Positions 25,101 through 34,019 of a stretch of DNA of 64,000 nt are shown here, in pieces. Each line of letters starts with the position of its first letter. The first letter of the stretch is position 1. Made by a program: the position numbers and the translations under genes. Source of the DNA: Novosphingobium lindaniclasticum LE124 (GTDB lineage Bacteria > Pseudomonadota > Alphaproteobacteria > Sphingomonadales > Sphingomonadaceae); contig NZ_ATHL01000153.1 in the NCBI RefSeq assembly GCF_000445125.1, positions 1 through 64,000 of the forward strand, given 5' to 3'. The notes under the pieces are model-generated. The model worked only from the letters and a program-made list of their open reading frames with translations. It ran no database searches and had not been told where the DNA came from.

Positions 25101-25964
25101 ATGATCACACCTGCAAGCCATACCGCGCATGCGAACGGCATCCGGCAGAACTACATCGATGCCGGGGAAGGGGCGCCCGTCGTCCTTCTGCATGGCTTCC
25201 CCGAAACGAACTTCGCCTGGCGTTTCCAGATCCCGGTCCTGGGCGAGCTCTATCGCATCATCGCACCCGATCTGCGCGGCTACGGCGAGACCGACAAGCC
25301 GGCGACCGGCTATGACAAGCGCAACATGGCCAAGGATCTCGCGGCGCTGCTCGACGAGCTCGGCATCGATCGGATCGCCCTGGTCGGCCACGATCGCGGA
25401 GCTCGGGTCGCGACGCGGTTCGCCAAGGATTATCCCGAGCGTGTCGATCGCCTCGTCGTCATGGACAACGTGCCGACCCGTATCGTCGCCCGTGATATCA
25501 ATGCGGAAATCGCCAAGAGCTACTGGTTCTTCCTTTTCCATCTCATTCCCGACCTTCCCGAGACACTGATCGCCGGCAAGGAGGAGCAGTGGCTGCGCTG
25601 GTTCTTCTCGGACTGGGCCTACGATCCTTCGTCCATCTCTGGCGAAGCCTTCGATACGTATGTGCGGGCCTATCGCGCGCCGGGCGCGGTGCGCGGCGCG
25701 ATGGCCGACTACCGGGCCAATGCCGAGGACGTGGCGCAGGACCTTGAGGACGCGGACGTGAAGATCGCATGCCCTACGCTTGCGCTCTGGGGCGAAAGCT
25801 TCGGCGCGGTCGGCAAGATGTTCGACATGCCCAAGGTCTGGGCGGAGATGGCCGACAATCTGAAGGCCGTTGCAATCCCCCGCTGCGGCCATCTGCCGCA
25901 CGAAGAACGCCCCGAAGCGGTCAACGCCCTGCTCCTGGAATTTCTCCAGGGCTGGCAGGGCTGA
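25101..25964 (+). CDS. Alpha/beta hydrolase, epoxide hydrolase / haloacid dehalogenase-like
   Basis: 287 residues. The oxyanion region is VVLLHGFPETNFAWRFQIPV, the strand-3 motif PDLRGYGETDKPATGYD, and the nucleophile elbow ALVGHDRGARVATRFAKD with an aspartate nucleophile, as in epoxide hydrolases and fluoroacetate dehalogenases. The base His is in RCGHLPHEERPEAV. In fluoroacetate dehalogenase a His-Trp pair holds the halide; the corresponding stretch here reads SYWFFLFHL, so that pair is Phe-Phe. True defluorinase activity is therefore doubtful, and an epoxide or another ester-like substrate is more likely. It lies 46 bases before a second hydrolase and behind a perfect palindrome. Confidence 0.85.
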   Translation: MITPASHTAHANGIRQNYIDAGEGAPVVLLHGFPETNFAWRFQIPVLGELYRIIAPDLRGYGETDKPATGYDKRNMAKDLAALLDELGIDRIALVGHDRGARVATRFAKDYPERVDRLVVMDNVPTRIVARDINAEIAKSYWFFLFHLIPDLPETLIAGKEEQWLRWFFSDWAYDPSSISGEAFDTYVRAYRAPGAVRGAMADYRANAEDVAQDLEDADVKIACPTLALWGESFGAVGKMFDMPKVWAEMADNLKAVAIPRCGHLPHEERPEAVNALLLEFLQGWQG

Positions 25965-26010
25965 TCCCGATTTCCCCCGAAACCCTCCATTCTCACGGAA
26001 GGATAATCCC

Positions 26011-26790
26011 ATGTTCAAATTCCTCGGCGCCATTGGCGCACTTGCCCTTTCCTCCACCGCCGCCACCTCCGTCATGGCCGCCGAAGCGGCGCCGGCCGCA
26101 AAGCCCACCGTCGTGCTCGTCCACGGGGCCTGGGCGGACGGGTCGAGCTGGAACAAGGTCATCCCGCTTCTCCAGGCCAAGCACATCCCCGTTCTCATCG
26201 TGCAGAACCCGCTGACGAGCCTGGCCGACGACGTCGCAGCGACCGCACGCGTGCTCGCAACCGTCAAGGGACCGGTCGTGCTTGTCGGCCACAGCTGGGG
26301 CGGCACGGTCATCACCGAGGCGGGGAACGACGCCAAGGTCAAGGCGCTGGTCTATGTCTCGGCATTCGCCCCCAAGGAAAACCAGACCGGCAACGATCTG
26401 ATCGCGGCCTTCCCCAAGCCGCCGGCGCTCTCCACCGTCGCGTTCGATTCCGAGGGCTTCACCCGCCAGACCGAGCAGGGCGTCCTTGAAAATTTCGCGC
26501 CGGATATCCCGAAGCAGGATGCGCGCACGCTTTTCGTGACGCAGGGGCCTCTTGCCGGCAGCACGTTCACCGATACGGTCAAGACCGCCGCCTGGCGTAC
26601 CCGTCCAAACTGGTTCGTGGTTTCCGCGAACGACCGCGTGATCTCGCCCGAGATGGAACGCATGTTCGCCAAGGAACTGAACGCCAAGACCACGGTCCTG
26701 GCCTCGAGCCACGTCTCGCTGCTGTCGCACCCGGCCGAAGTGGCCGCGGTGATCGAGGATGCGGTCGCAACCGTCGCCAAGGAACAGTGA
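26011..26790 (+). CDS. Exported alpha/beta hydrolase
   Basis: 259 residues with AAGGA before the ATG. A signal peptide (LGAIGALALSSTAATSVMAA) leads to the periplasm. Motifs: VVLVHGAWADGSSWNKVIPL (oxyanion hole), VVLVGHSWGGTVITEAG (Ser nucleophile, G-x-S-x-G), ANDRVISPEMERM (acid region) and a His in SSHVSLLSHP. It belongs to the family of small lipase/esterase-like proteins often annotated as alpha/beta hydrolase in sphingomonads. The frameshifted gene at 27446 is a close paralog without a signal peptide. It ends at a long perfect hairpin. Confidence 0.85.
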   Translation: MFKFLGAIGALALSSTAATSVMAAEAAPAAKPTVVLVHGAWADGSSWNKVIPLLQAKHIPVLIVQNPLTSLADDVAATARVLATVKGPVVLVGHSWGGTVITEAGNDAKVKALVYVSAFAPKENQTGNDLIAAFPKPPALSTVAFDSEGFTRQTEQGVLENFAPDIPKQDARTLFVTQGPLAGSTFTDTVKTAAWRTRPNWFVVSANDRVISPEMERMFAKELNAKTTVLASSHVSLLSHPAEVAAVIEDAVATVAKEQ

Positions 26791-26821
26791 TCCCGCGCCC
26801 GGCCTGACCGGATCGCGACAC

Positions 26822-26858
26822 GAGGGTGAAGCGCTCCCCCGCCCGGCGCTTCACCCTC
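26822..26858. terminator. Perfect 13-base-pair hairpin after the exported hydrolase
   Basis: GAGGGTGAAGCGC (26822-26834) pairs fully with GCGCTTCACCCTC (26846-26858) around an 11-base loop. It begins 31 bases after the hydrolase stop and 70 bases before the MaoC start. There is no T-run, so it may act as a Rho-type or mRNA 3'-end stabilising hairpin. Confidence 0.55.
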
Positions 26859-26928
26859 CAAGGCTGCCGATGGGCGGCATTCTGGGCGCGGCGGTGCCCG
26901 CGCCTTTCCCGAACTACGGAGCCTATTC

Positions 26929-27399
26929 ATGGCATTCGCATTCGATCCTGCGAACTGGGCGATCGTGCCCACCCGGACATTCGCCGAACTGAAGATCGGC
27001 GAAATATTCCGCACGCCGAGCCGGACGGTGACCTCCGCTCACGCCGCGGCGTTCCAGGCCGTGTCCTGCGACAACCACCCGATCCACTACGATGAGGAAT
27101 ACGCAAGACGGGCAGGGCACTCCGCTCCCGTCGTTCACGGCCTTCAGGTGCTGGCCTTCACGGCCCCCGGCTCGACATTGTTGCCGCACGTCTTCGGCCC
27201 GGTCTTCATCGCCTTTACGGAAGTTTCGGTAAAGTTCCACGAGGAAGTCCATGCCGGGGATACACTTTACCCCGCGCTGGAAATTCTCGCGCTCAAGCCG
27301 CTCGACGGCCGGGGCGAAGTGGAAACCTCGGTGACGGTTCACGACCAGCACGCCAGGCTCGTTCTGTCGGGCACGCACAAATATCTGCTCCGGCGCTGA
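26929..27399 (+). CDS. MaoC-like (R)-specific enoyl-CoA hydratase family protein
   Basis: 156 residues forming one hot-dog domain. The hydratase motif is clear: AFQAVSCDNHPIHYDEEYAR (D-x-x-P-I-H, catalytic Asp and His), then AGHSAPVVHGLQVLAFTAPG (G-x-x-A-x-x-x-H-G). The family hydrates enoyl-CoA or related thioesters in fatty-acid and aromatic-acid breakdown. It is flanked by two paralogous alpha/beta hydrolases, the second of which is frameshifted, suggesting a duplication around it. It overlaps no gene, and its upstream hairpin suggests separate transcription. Confidence 0.87.
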   Translation: MAFAFDPANWAIVPTRTFAELKIGEIFRTPSRTVTSAHAAAFQAVSCDNHPIHYDEEYARRAGHSAPVVHGLQVLAFTAPGSTLLPHVFGPVFIAFTEVSVKFHEEVHAGDTLYPALEILALKPLDGRGEVETSVTVHDQHARLVLSGTHKYLLRR

Positions 27400-27445
27400 G
27401 GCCGGGCATTTCCTGCAAGAATCCCATCAACGAATGGAGGCTTTC

Positions 27446-28169
27446 ATGGCCGATGCAACCACTGAAAATACCCCGATCAAGGCAAGTATCGTTCTCGTCC
27501 ACGGTGCCTGGGCGGATGCTTCGAGCTGGAGCAAGGTGATCCCGTTGCTCCGCCGCGACGGTATCGAAGTGCTCACCGTCCACAACCCGCTGACCAGCCT
27601 TGCCGACGACGTAGCCGCGACCCGGCGGGTGCTGTCCGTCGCCCAGGCTCCGGTAGTCCTGGTCGGCCATAGCTGGGCCGGGACGGTGATCACCGAGGCC
27701 GGCAATGCCGACAATGTCGCGGCCCTCGTCTACGTTTCGGCCTTCGCTCCGGACGCTGGCCAGACCGGGGAGGAGCTGATCGGCGCCTATCACCCAGCCC
27801 CCGGCGCTCTCGACGGTCATCGCCGATTCGCAAGGCTATGTGCGTCTTACCGAGCAGGGCGTGATCGAAAACTTCGCTCCGGACCTTCCCGAGGCCGAAG
27901 CGCGCGTGCTGTTCGTAACGCAGGGCCCGCTGTCAGGAACCACGTTCAAGGACGCACCGACCAAGGCAGCCTGGCGTTCGAAACCGTCGTGGTTCGTGGT
28001 CTCGGCCAACGACCGCGTGGTCTCGCCGCAGATGGAACGGGATTTCGCCGCGCGGATGAACGCGAAGACCACGGTGCTGGAATCCGGACACCTCGCCCTG
28101 CTCTCGCATCCCGCAGATGTGGCTGCCGTCATCGACGAGGCCGTCGCCTCGCTGCACGTTCCGGCGTGA
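27446..28169 (+). pseudogene. Alpha/beta hydrolase, paralog of the 26011 gene, broken by a single-base insertion
   Basis: The start at 27446 has GGAGG 5 bases upstream. The first frame gives IVLVHGAWADASSWSKVIPL and VVLVGHSWAGTVITEAGNAD (intact Ser elbow) up to EELIGAY. The homology then continues one frame over with PALSTVIADSQGYVRLTEQG, VIENFAPDLPEAEARVLFV and FVVSANDRVVSPQMERDFAA to a stop at 28169. An extra A near 27792 in CTATCACCCAGCC explains the shift: removing it restores AYPQPPALST, matching AFPKPPALST in the paralog. A sequencing error would give an intact 240-residue enzyme. As read, the acid and base residues are lost. Confidence 0.8.
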
Positions 28170-28174
28170 TGATT

Positions 28175-28207
28175 CCTGCCGGCCGCCGCCCAACGGTCGC
28201 CGGCAGG
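28175..28207. terminator. Hairpin after the broken hydrolase
   Basis: CCTGCCGGC (28175-28183) pairs with GCCGGCAGG (28199-28207) over a 15-base loop, starting 6 bases after the stop at 28169. It has no T-run. It probably ends the transcript of the hydrolase-MaoC group. Confidence 0.5.
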
Positions 28208-28440
28208 TTCGGCCCGGATCGCACGACTACCGAAATCTGCAAAGCTGCGTATCGACCGGCCACAAAGGCGGCGGACAGACGAGTGAGATGGGCATCGTCG
28301 GCATTGTCCGCGGAACCAAGATCGCAGGTGACAACTGCGCAAAACAGCGCATTCGTGCAAGAATTTTCGGTGATGCCGATGGCAAGTGTGGGAATAGCAA
28401 TCTACGGGGCGCCAGGGCGCTTCCTCCAGGAGAACAATCG

Positions 28441-29262
28441 GTGCCGATGATCGAAGTGAAGGATGGTACGCGCCTCTACTACAAGGATTGGGGTCACGGC
28501 CCTGCGGTTGTCCTTTCCCACGGCTGGCCGCTCAATTCGGATATGTGGGAGAACCAGATGATGCATCTGGCTTCCAACGGTTTCAGGGTGATTGCGCATG
28601 ATCGCCGCGGGTTCGGCCGCTCGGATCAACCCTGGGATGGCTACGATCATGACACGTTTGCGGACGATCTCGCGGCATTGATCGAGCACCTCGACCTCAA
28701 GGACGTGACACTCGTCGGTTATGCCATGGGCGGCGGCGAAGTCACTCGGTACGTTGGGCGCCATGGTTCCGAGCGGGTGAAGGGGGTGGTGCTTATCGGA
28801 GCAACCCCCCCGCGCCTCAGCTGGAGCGAGGACTATCCGAACGGTGTCCCGCAGATCGTCTTCGACAATGTGAAGGCGGGCCTGCTTGCGGACCGCGCCG
28901 AATTCATGCGCGGCTTCGCACGACTGTTTTTCGGAGCGGACAGGGAAGGCGCCGAAGTTTCCGAGGGGCAGCTCGCTCACATCCAGCATATGGCACTGCT
29001 CGGTTCCCTCAAGGCGGCGCACGATGCCGTTACTGCCTGTGCAATGACCGATTACCGCGAAGACATAAGCGGTTTCGACGTTCCCGTTCTCATCATCCAC
29101 GGTGAGGAAGATGCTTTCGTGCCCCTCTCGGCGACCGCCCAACAAGGAATTGAACTCTTTCCTGATGCGACGCTGAAGGTATATGAGGGCGCGCCTCACG
29201 CCGTGCTCTACACCCACGCAGAGCGGCTGAATGCAGATCTGATGGAGTTCATTTCAGGATAA
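28441..29262 (+). CDS. Non-heme chloroperoxidase-like alpha/beta hydrolase with Ala at the nucleophile position
   Basis: 273 residues from the GTG at 28441, which has AGGAG 8 bases upstream; ATG 28447 is the alternative. It follows the arylesterase/cofactor-free haloperoxidase family closely: VVLSHGWPLNSDMWENQMMH, VIAHDRRGFGRSDQPWDGYD, LIIHGEEDAFVPLSATAQQG (Asp) and APHAVLYTHAERL (His). The nucleophile elbow, normally G-F-S-M-G-G-G-E, reads GYAMGGGEVTRYVG: codon 28723-28725 is GCC (Ala, residue 95 of this start). Without Ser the normal ester hydrolysis should fail, so the protein is inactive, moonlighting or a binding protein. It is followed 2 bases later by a sensor kinase, so the pair is an operon, unusual for this enzyme type. 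Confidence 0.83.
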   Translation: MPMIEVKDGTRLYYKDWGHGPAVVLSHGWPLNSDMWENQMMHLASNGFRVIAHDRRGFGRSDQPWDGYDHDTFADDLAALIEHLDLKDVTLVGYAMGGGEVTRYVGRHGSERVKGVVLIGATPPRLSWSEDYPNGVPQIVFDNVKAGLLADRAEFMRGFARLFFGADREGAEVSEGQLAHIQHMALLGSLKAAHDAVTACAMTDYREDISGFDVPVLIIHGEEDAFVPLSATAQQGIELFPDATLKVYEGAPHAVLYTHAERLNADLMEFISG

Positions 29263-29264
29263 TC

Positions 29265-30446
29265 ATGCCGAGAGTGGTTACCGAGGGCTCAGCGAAGATG
29301 GTCGAGGCCATGTCGCTGGCCCTGGCTCAGATCGATGCGTCGCAGACCGCGGTCTTGCTGGATGAGTACGTTGCCTACCAAGCGGCGGGTGCTCCGGCCT
29401 CGCAGTCTGAGGCGCTGCGAAAAATCGTCGCGAAAACGTTGCTGGTCGCTGCCAACGGGAAGGCGCTTGCTCTGTTTGGTCTCAAGGGGAGCGAGTTGCC
29501 GGTCCCGGTTTCGCGCATTTGGCCCTTCGGCGAAGCGGAAACTCTGGCGCTCTCCCTCCTGGCTGCGTTGCGGCAGAACGATACGCATCGAGCAGAGCTG
29601 AATCTACGGCACGCAAGCGGCCGCGAACTGCCGGTGATCTACACCAGTTGGCGGGAGGTGAATCCATCGGCCGATATCGTTTCGGTTGGCTTCGTGGACG
29701 TCAGCGAGCGGGTTGCCACTGAAACCGCACTCCACCGATTGCGGAATGACGTGGCGCATGCCGACCGCATTTCCACGATGGGGGTGATGACCGCCACGAT
29801 CGTTCACGAGATCCGGCAGCCGATCGCGAGCATCCTCAATCTGGCTCATGCTGCGCTGCGTTGGGTGGGCCGACCCGAACCCGACCTCGCTGCGGTAAAG
29901 TCGTCGCTTGAAGACATCCAGTCAGCCGGCAATTCGGTTCGCGATATCGTGACGCGCCTGCACGGAATGTCGTCGGCCAAGAGCCAACTTCGGGCGAGAT
30001 GTTCGGTGAACGAACTCGTGGAGGAGACCGCAGCCTTTCTGCGGGCGGAGCTGTCGCGCCGACAGGTGAAGCTCTCCGTTCAGCTGGACAGTTATCTGCC
30101 GCTAGCCTCGCTCGATCGCGTCCAAGTCCAGCAAGTGCTTGTCAATCTGATGATGAATGCAGCGCAGGCCATGGCTGACGCCCATTGTTGGAGCCGCACC
30201 CTGCTTGTGCGTACGCGCGCTCTTGACGCAAGCATCCACGTCGAGGTCGAGGACAGCGGTCCGGGGGTTCCGCCCGAAACCCGCGAGCGGCTTTTCGACG
30301 GCTTCTTTTCCACCAAGCCTGGTGGACTTGGCTTGGGGCTTCGGATTTGCCGGTCGATCATCGAAGATCATGGCGGCGAGCTTGTCTATGTCTCGAAGGC
30401 AAGCGCGGGTTCGATTTTCCGATTTTCACTGCCGACGGGCAGCTGA
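29265..30446 (+). CDS. Soluble PAS-domain sensor histidine kinase
   Basis: 393 residues starting 2 bases after the hydrolase-like gene. A PAS-like N-terminal part (about residues 20-150; LLAALRQNDTHRAELNLRHA, DIVSVGFVDVSERVATET) leads to a FixL/DctB-type kinase core: H-box ATIVHEIRQPIASILNLAHA (His near residue 183), N-box VLVNLMMNAAQAMADAH, then VEDSGPGVPPETRERLFDGF and GLGLGLRICRSIIEDHGGEL. There are no membrane segments. No response regulator is nearby. The coupling to an enzyme-like protein without its nucleophile suggests that protein could be a ligand-binding input for the kinase; this is inference. Confidence 0.85.
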   Translation: MPRVVTEGSAKMVEAMSLALAQIDASQTAVLLDEYVAYQAAGAPASQSEALRKIVAKTLLVAANGKALALFGLKGSELPVPVSRIWPFGEAETLALSLLAALRQNDTHRAELNLRHASGRELPVIYTSWREVNPSADIVSVGFVDVSERVATETALHRLRNDVAHADRISTMGVMTATIVHEIRQPIASILNLAHAALRWVGRPEPDLAAVKSSLEDIQSAGNSVRDIVTRLHGMSSAKSQLRARCSVNELVEETAAFLRAELSRRQVKLSVQLDSYLPLASLDRVQVQQVLVNLMMNAAQAMADAHCWSRTLLVRTRALDASIHVEVEDSGPGVPPETRERLFDGFFSTKPGGLGLGLRICRSIIEDHGGELVYVSKASAGSIFRFSLPTGS

Positions 30447-30733
30447 CGGCGTTACGGCTGATCAGTCCTGACTGACGACGATCTTTCGAGCTGAACCCCA
30501 GCATCGCCAGACGACGCTTGGCTCTTTGCCGAGGTCAAAGTGCCGCGGTCCTTGTGGCCGGGCCCGCAGTCGCCGCACATGATCAATCCAGACGGCAGGT
30601 GATGGCACCGCTCCCGGTTATAGCGATAACCCAATGGAATTTGCGCCCTCTCTCTTCTGCAATGCAACATCCCCTTGCCGCGGCAGAGGCCGCTATTGGC
30701 GAACATCGGGGTAAGCCAAGGGGGGCTCTGATC

Positions 30734-33037
30734 ATGGACGTGTACGGCGTATTGTACTCCAGTGTTGCATCCGTATTACTGCTAAGCGATCCGGCGGCGA
30801 CTGAAGGGACGGCCCTGGAGCAGCTCTCCGAAGCTGCCCAACCTGCTCCATCGCGGGAGCTGGCGGAGGAAAGCTCCGACGATATCGTGGTTACGGCGTT
30901 GCGGCGAGAGACGACGCTTCAAACCACGCCTCTTAGCATTTCCGCGCTGACGGGAGACAAATTGGCGCAACTTGGCGCGACGCAGCTACAGGACTACTTC
31001 CGGCAGGTGCCCAACGTTAACGTCGCGCAGGGCGTGCTGGGGCAGAGCCGTGTCAGCGTGCGCGGCATCGGCGGCGTAGGCGAGGCGACCACCGGGCTGT
31101 ACTTCGGCGAAGTTCCGGTAACCGGACCGAGTGGAACCGTCGGTGATCCCGGCAACAATGCGCCGGATATCAATCTTTACGATATCGAGCGGGTCGAAGT
31201 GCTGCGTGGCCCTCAGGGCACGCTCTACGGCGCGAGTTCGATGGCGGGCACCTTGCGCATCATCTTCAGAAAACCTGACGCGACCGGCTTCGAGGCGACT
31301 GCGGAAGGGCAGTACGCCGCCACGAAGGGCGGTAGCGACAGCTACTTCGCCAAGGCCGCCCTCAATCTTCCCGTCGTCCGCGATCTGCTTGCGATCCGCG
31401 TATCGGGATATTACGAAAGCCGTCCGGGTTTCGTCGACAACATCCGTCTTGGCCGTAAGGATATAAATCGCAGTACCGCAAAAGGGGTTCGAGTCCTCGT
31501 CGGGCTCGATCCCGATCCGGACACCAATCTGACCGGAACCTTCATCTACCAGCGCAGTGAAGCCGACGACGCCCAAGGCTGGTTCCCCTCCGTTGCCACG
31601 TTCAAGACCGACACGCCCGTCATCCTGCCTTTCGAGAACAACTTCAGACTGTTCAACTTGACGGGAAGACACCATTTTGGAGGAGTGACGCTGACCGCAT
31701 CGGCTGCGACCTATCGCTACGATATCGTCCGCACGCTGGACTTCACGCCGAGCGTAACCGCCATCGCCTATTCTCCTGCAGCCTGCCAAGGCTATTACGG
31801 ACAGGCGGCGGCCTGCAGTGCCACCCAGTTCGCGGCCTACAACGCCTACGGGATCTCGCAGACACCGGCCCTGGGCTACCAGCCGGGCTACCTGCGAACG
31901 CGAACCGCCGAGGTCCGGCTTGCGTCGGCGGGCGAGAGTTGGCTGCAATGGACGCTGGGGGCCTTCTACGAGAAACGGCGCGACTATATAGATAGCCACG
32001 TAACGCGGGCGGCGGCCGATGGATCGGCCCCTGATCCATTGCAGGACATCAGTTATCGGTTTGTCGCCAACCGGCTGCGCCAGCTTGCCGGCTTCGCCGA
32101 AGCCTCGTTCAGGCCCGCCGACGCGTTGACGCTGACCGGGGGGCTTCGGTACTACGACTACGAAAAGGTTACCGGCGGCCAGACCTTGCTGGGCAGTGTC
32201 CTGACCGGCAGCGTGGTCTCTCCCTACAGCGAGCGAACCGCCAGGACCAACGGATGGCTGTTCAAGGCCAACGCCAGCTATGAATTCTCGCCGGACGTGA
32301 TGGCCTACGCAAATGCCGCTCAAGGATATCGGCCGGGCGGCGCGAACAATATTCCCTCTCTTCAGAACAGCCTTGTCACCTATCGGCCGGACAGTCTGTG
32401 GAGCTACGAAGCGGGCGTCAAGTCGCGCTGGTTCGGCGGCATGGTGACAATGAACGCTGCGTTGTTCCAGATCGACTGGAAGGACATGCAGGTCACCGCG
32501 CGCACCGGGGACGGGCTCTTCACCTTCCTCGCCAATGCCGGCGGAGCCCGCGTCCGGGGCGGTGAACTGGAACTGTCCGCCAGGCCCGCGCACGGGGTGG
32601 AACTCTCGGCCACCTTTGGTCACGTCATCGGCAAGCTGACATCGGACCAGGTGATCGCCGGCTTCCAGGGCGCTGCCAGCGGAGGCAGGAAGGGCGACCG
32701 GCTTGGCATGGCACCTTGGACGGCATCCGCGAGCGCACCCTACGCCTGGCCGCTCACCTCGACTCTGGACGGCACGGTCCGCGCCGATCTGACCTATACG
32801 GGCGAAGGTCGCACGGGCTTCAATCCCGCCGATCCCTACTTCACCACGGATGGCGACTTCGCCATGGTGAACTTGCGCGCGGGCATGCAGAACGATCGTC
32901 TGGGCCTTTATCTTTTCGTACAGAACCTGGCCGATACAAACGGCATCGCCAGCCGCGTATCGACGTTCGGCGCGCCGAACCTGTCGTTCAGTATACCGCC
33001 GCGCACGATCGGCGCGAATATACGGTTAACTTACTGA
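30734..33037 (+). CDS. TonB-dependent outer-membrane receptor
   Basis: 767 residues from the ATG at 30734, with a G-rich AAGGGGGG about 8 bases upstream. The plug domain begins DIVVTALRRETTLQTTPLSI, continues VSVRGIGGVGEATTGLYFGE and carries NLYDIERVEVLRGPQGTLYG, the classic receptor motif. The barrel ends with a C-terminal aromatic residue (NIRLTY). The N-terminus is odd: MDVYGVLYSSVASVLLLSDP is hydrophobic but lacks the basic n-region of a normal signal peptide. A start further up to 30518 is open but not signal-like either. It is followed 88 bases later by a LysR regulator, which probably controls it. The substrate is unknown. Confidence 0.88.
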   Translation: MDVYGVLYSSVASVLLLSDPAATEGTALEQLSEAAQPAPSRELAEESSDDIVVTALRRETTLQTTPLSISALTGDKLAQLGATQLQDYFRQVPNVNVAQGVLGQSRVSVRGIGGVGEATTGLYFGEVPVTGPSGTVGDPGNNAPDINLYDIERVEVLRGPQGTLYGASSMAGTLRIIFRKPDATGFEATAEGQYAATKGGSDSYFAKAALNLPVVRDLLAIRVSGYYESRPGFVDNIRLGRKDINRSTAKGVRVLVGLDPDPDTNLTGTFIYQRSEADDAQGWFPSVATFKTDTPVILPFENNFRLFNLTGRHHFGGVTLTASAATYRYDIVRTLDFTPSVTAIAYSPAACQGYYGQAAACSATQFAAYNAYGISQTPALGYQPGYLRTRTAEVRLASAGESWLQWTLGAFYEKRRDYIDSHVTRAAADGSAPDPLQDISYRFVANRLRQLAGFAEASFRPADALTLTGGLRYYDYEKVTGGQTLLGSVLTGSVVSPYSERTARTNGWLFKANASYEFSPDVMAYANAAQGYRPGGANNIPSLQNSLVTYRPDSLWSYEAGVKSRWFGGMVTMNAALFQIDWKDMQVTARTGDGLFTFLANAGGARVRGGELELSARPAHGVELSATFGHVIGKLTSDQVIAGFQGAASGGRKGDRLGMAPWTASASAPYAWPLTSTLDGTVRADLTYTGEGRTGFNPADPYFTTDGDFAMVNLRAGMQNDRLGLYLFVQNLADTNGIASRVSTFGAPNLSFSIPPRTIGANIRLTY

Positions 33038-33125
33038 AAGATCCATTCACGCCTTTTCACAAGCAGAGCAATTCGACAAACTCCGCTTGGGCGTCGCTGA
33101 TCGGCAGCGGGAAATCGGGAACGGT

Positions 33126-34019
33126 ATGAAACTCCATCAGCTGCGCGCATTGGCGGAAGTCGCGAGAGCCGGGAGCATTCAGCGCGCGGCGCTCAATCTG
33201 AACGTGTCGCAACCCGCCCTCAGCAAATCGGTGCGCGAACTGGAGCGGCAGCTGGGTGTCTTCCTGCTCGACCGGGGCATAAAGGGCGCGACGCTCACCG
33301 CCTATGGCGCGATCCTGTCCAAGCGCTACGACACTATAGAGAAGGAGATGGACAAGGCGCGCGAGGAAGTGGAATGGCTGCGGGGCGCTTCAAGCGGGCG
33401 GCTTCTGATAGGCATGTCCCCGCCGGTGGCGGGTACGAACATCGCCAGCGTCATGGCCGCCTTCCGGGAGCGTCAGCCGGGGGTGGAACTCGGGCTGCTC
33501 GAACTCCGGCCCGCCCAGATCTTCGACGCGGTGCGGTGCGGGACGCTCGATTTTGGTATCGCCCATCATTATGGCAGCTTCGATCCTGCGGGCCTCCAAT
33601 GTACGCCGCTGCGCAGCTACCCGACCATGCTGGCGATGGGAGGGCAGAAGGTAGATGCCTTCGAAACCGTCGATCGGCTCTGGTCGCTGGAATGGATCAC
33701 GGGAGACCTGGTCGATTACGAACACGGCTACATCAATGTTCTGGCCCAGCAGCTTGAGCGGAGTTTGCCGCTGCGAATATCCCGCTGCACCTCGATTTCC
33801 GTCTACTTCGATCTGGCGGAACAGCCTCAGCTCATAAGCCACTGGGCGGACACCGCAAACCCGCACCTCGACCGCAAGCTTGAAAGCGGCGCTTTGACTC
33901 GGTTGGATCCCGGCATCGCGCTTCCGGAGATGCACATTGCACTCGTCTATCGAGACGAGGAATTGCTGACACCTGGTGGAAGCCTGCTGGCGAAGATGGT
34001 GCGTTCCTCACTTTCCTAG
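33126..34019 (+). CDS. LysR-family transcriptional regulator
   Basis: 297 residues from the ATG at 33126. The winged helix-turn-helix is strong: LRALAEVARAGSIQRAALNL, NVSQPALSKSVRELERQLGV, LLDRGIKGATLTAYGAILSK. The effector domain follows (GRLLIGMSPPVAGTNIASVM, LGLLELRPAQIFDAVRCGTL) and is of the general type that binds aromatic or organic acids. It is co-directional with the TonB receptor upstream, 88 bases away, so autogenous control with the receptor is the simplest model. About 560 bases without a recognisable gene follow. Confidence 0.88.
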   Translation: MKLHQLRALAEVARAGSIQRAALNLNVSQPALSKSVRELERQLGVFLLDRGIKGATLTAYGAILSKRYDTIEKEMDKAREEVEWLRGASSGRLLIGMSPPVAGTNIASVMAAFRERQPGVELGLLELRPAQIFDAVRCGTLDFGIAHHYGSFDPAGLQCTPLRSYPTMLAMGGQKVDAFETVDRLWSLEWITGDLVDYEHGYINVLAQQLERSLPLRISRCTSISVYFDLAEQPQLISHWADTANPHLDRKLESGALTRLDPGIALPEMHIALVYRDEELLTPGGSLLAKMVRSSLS

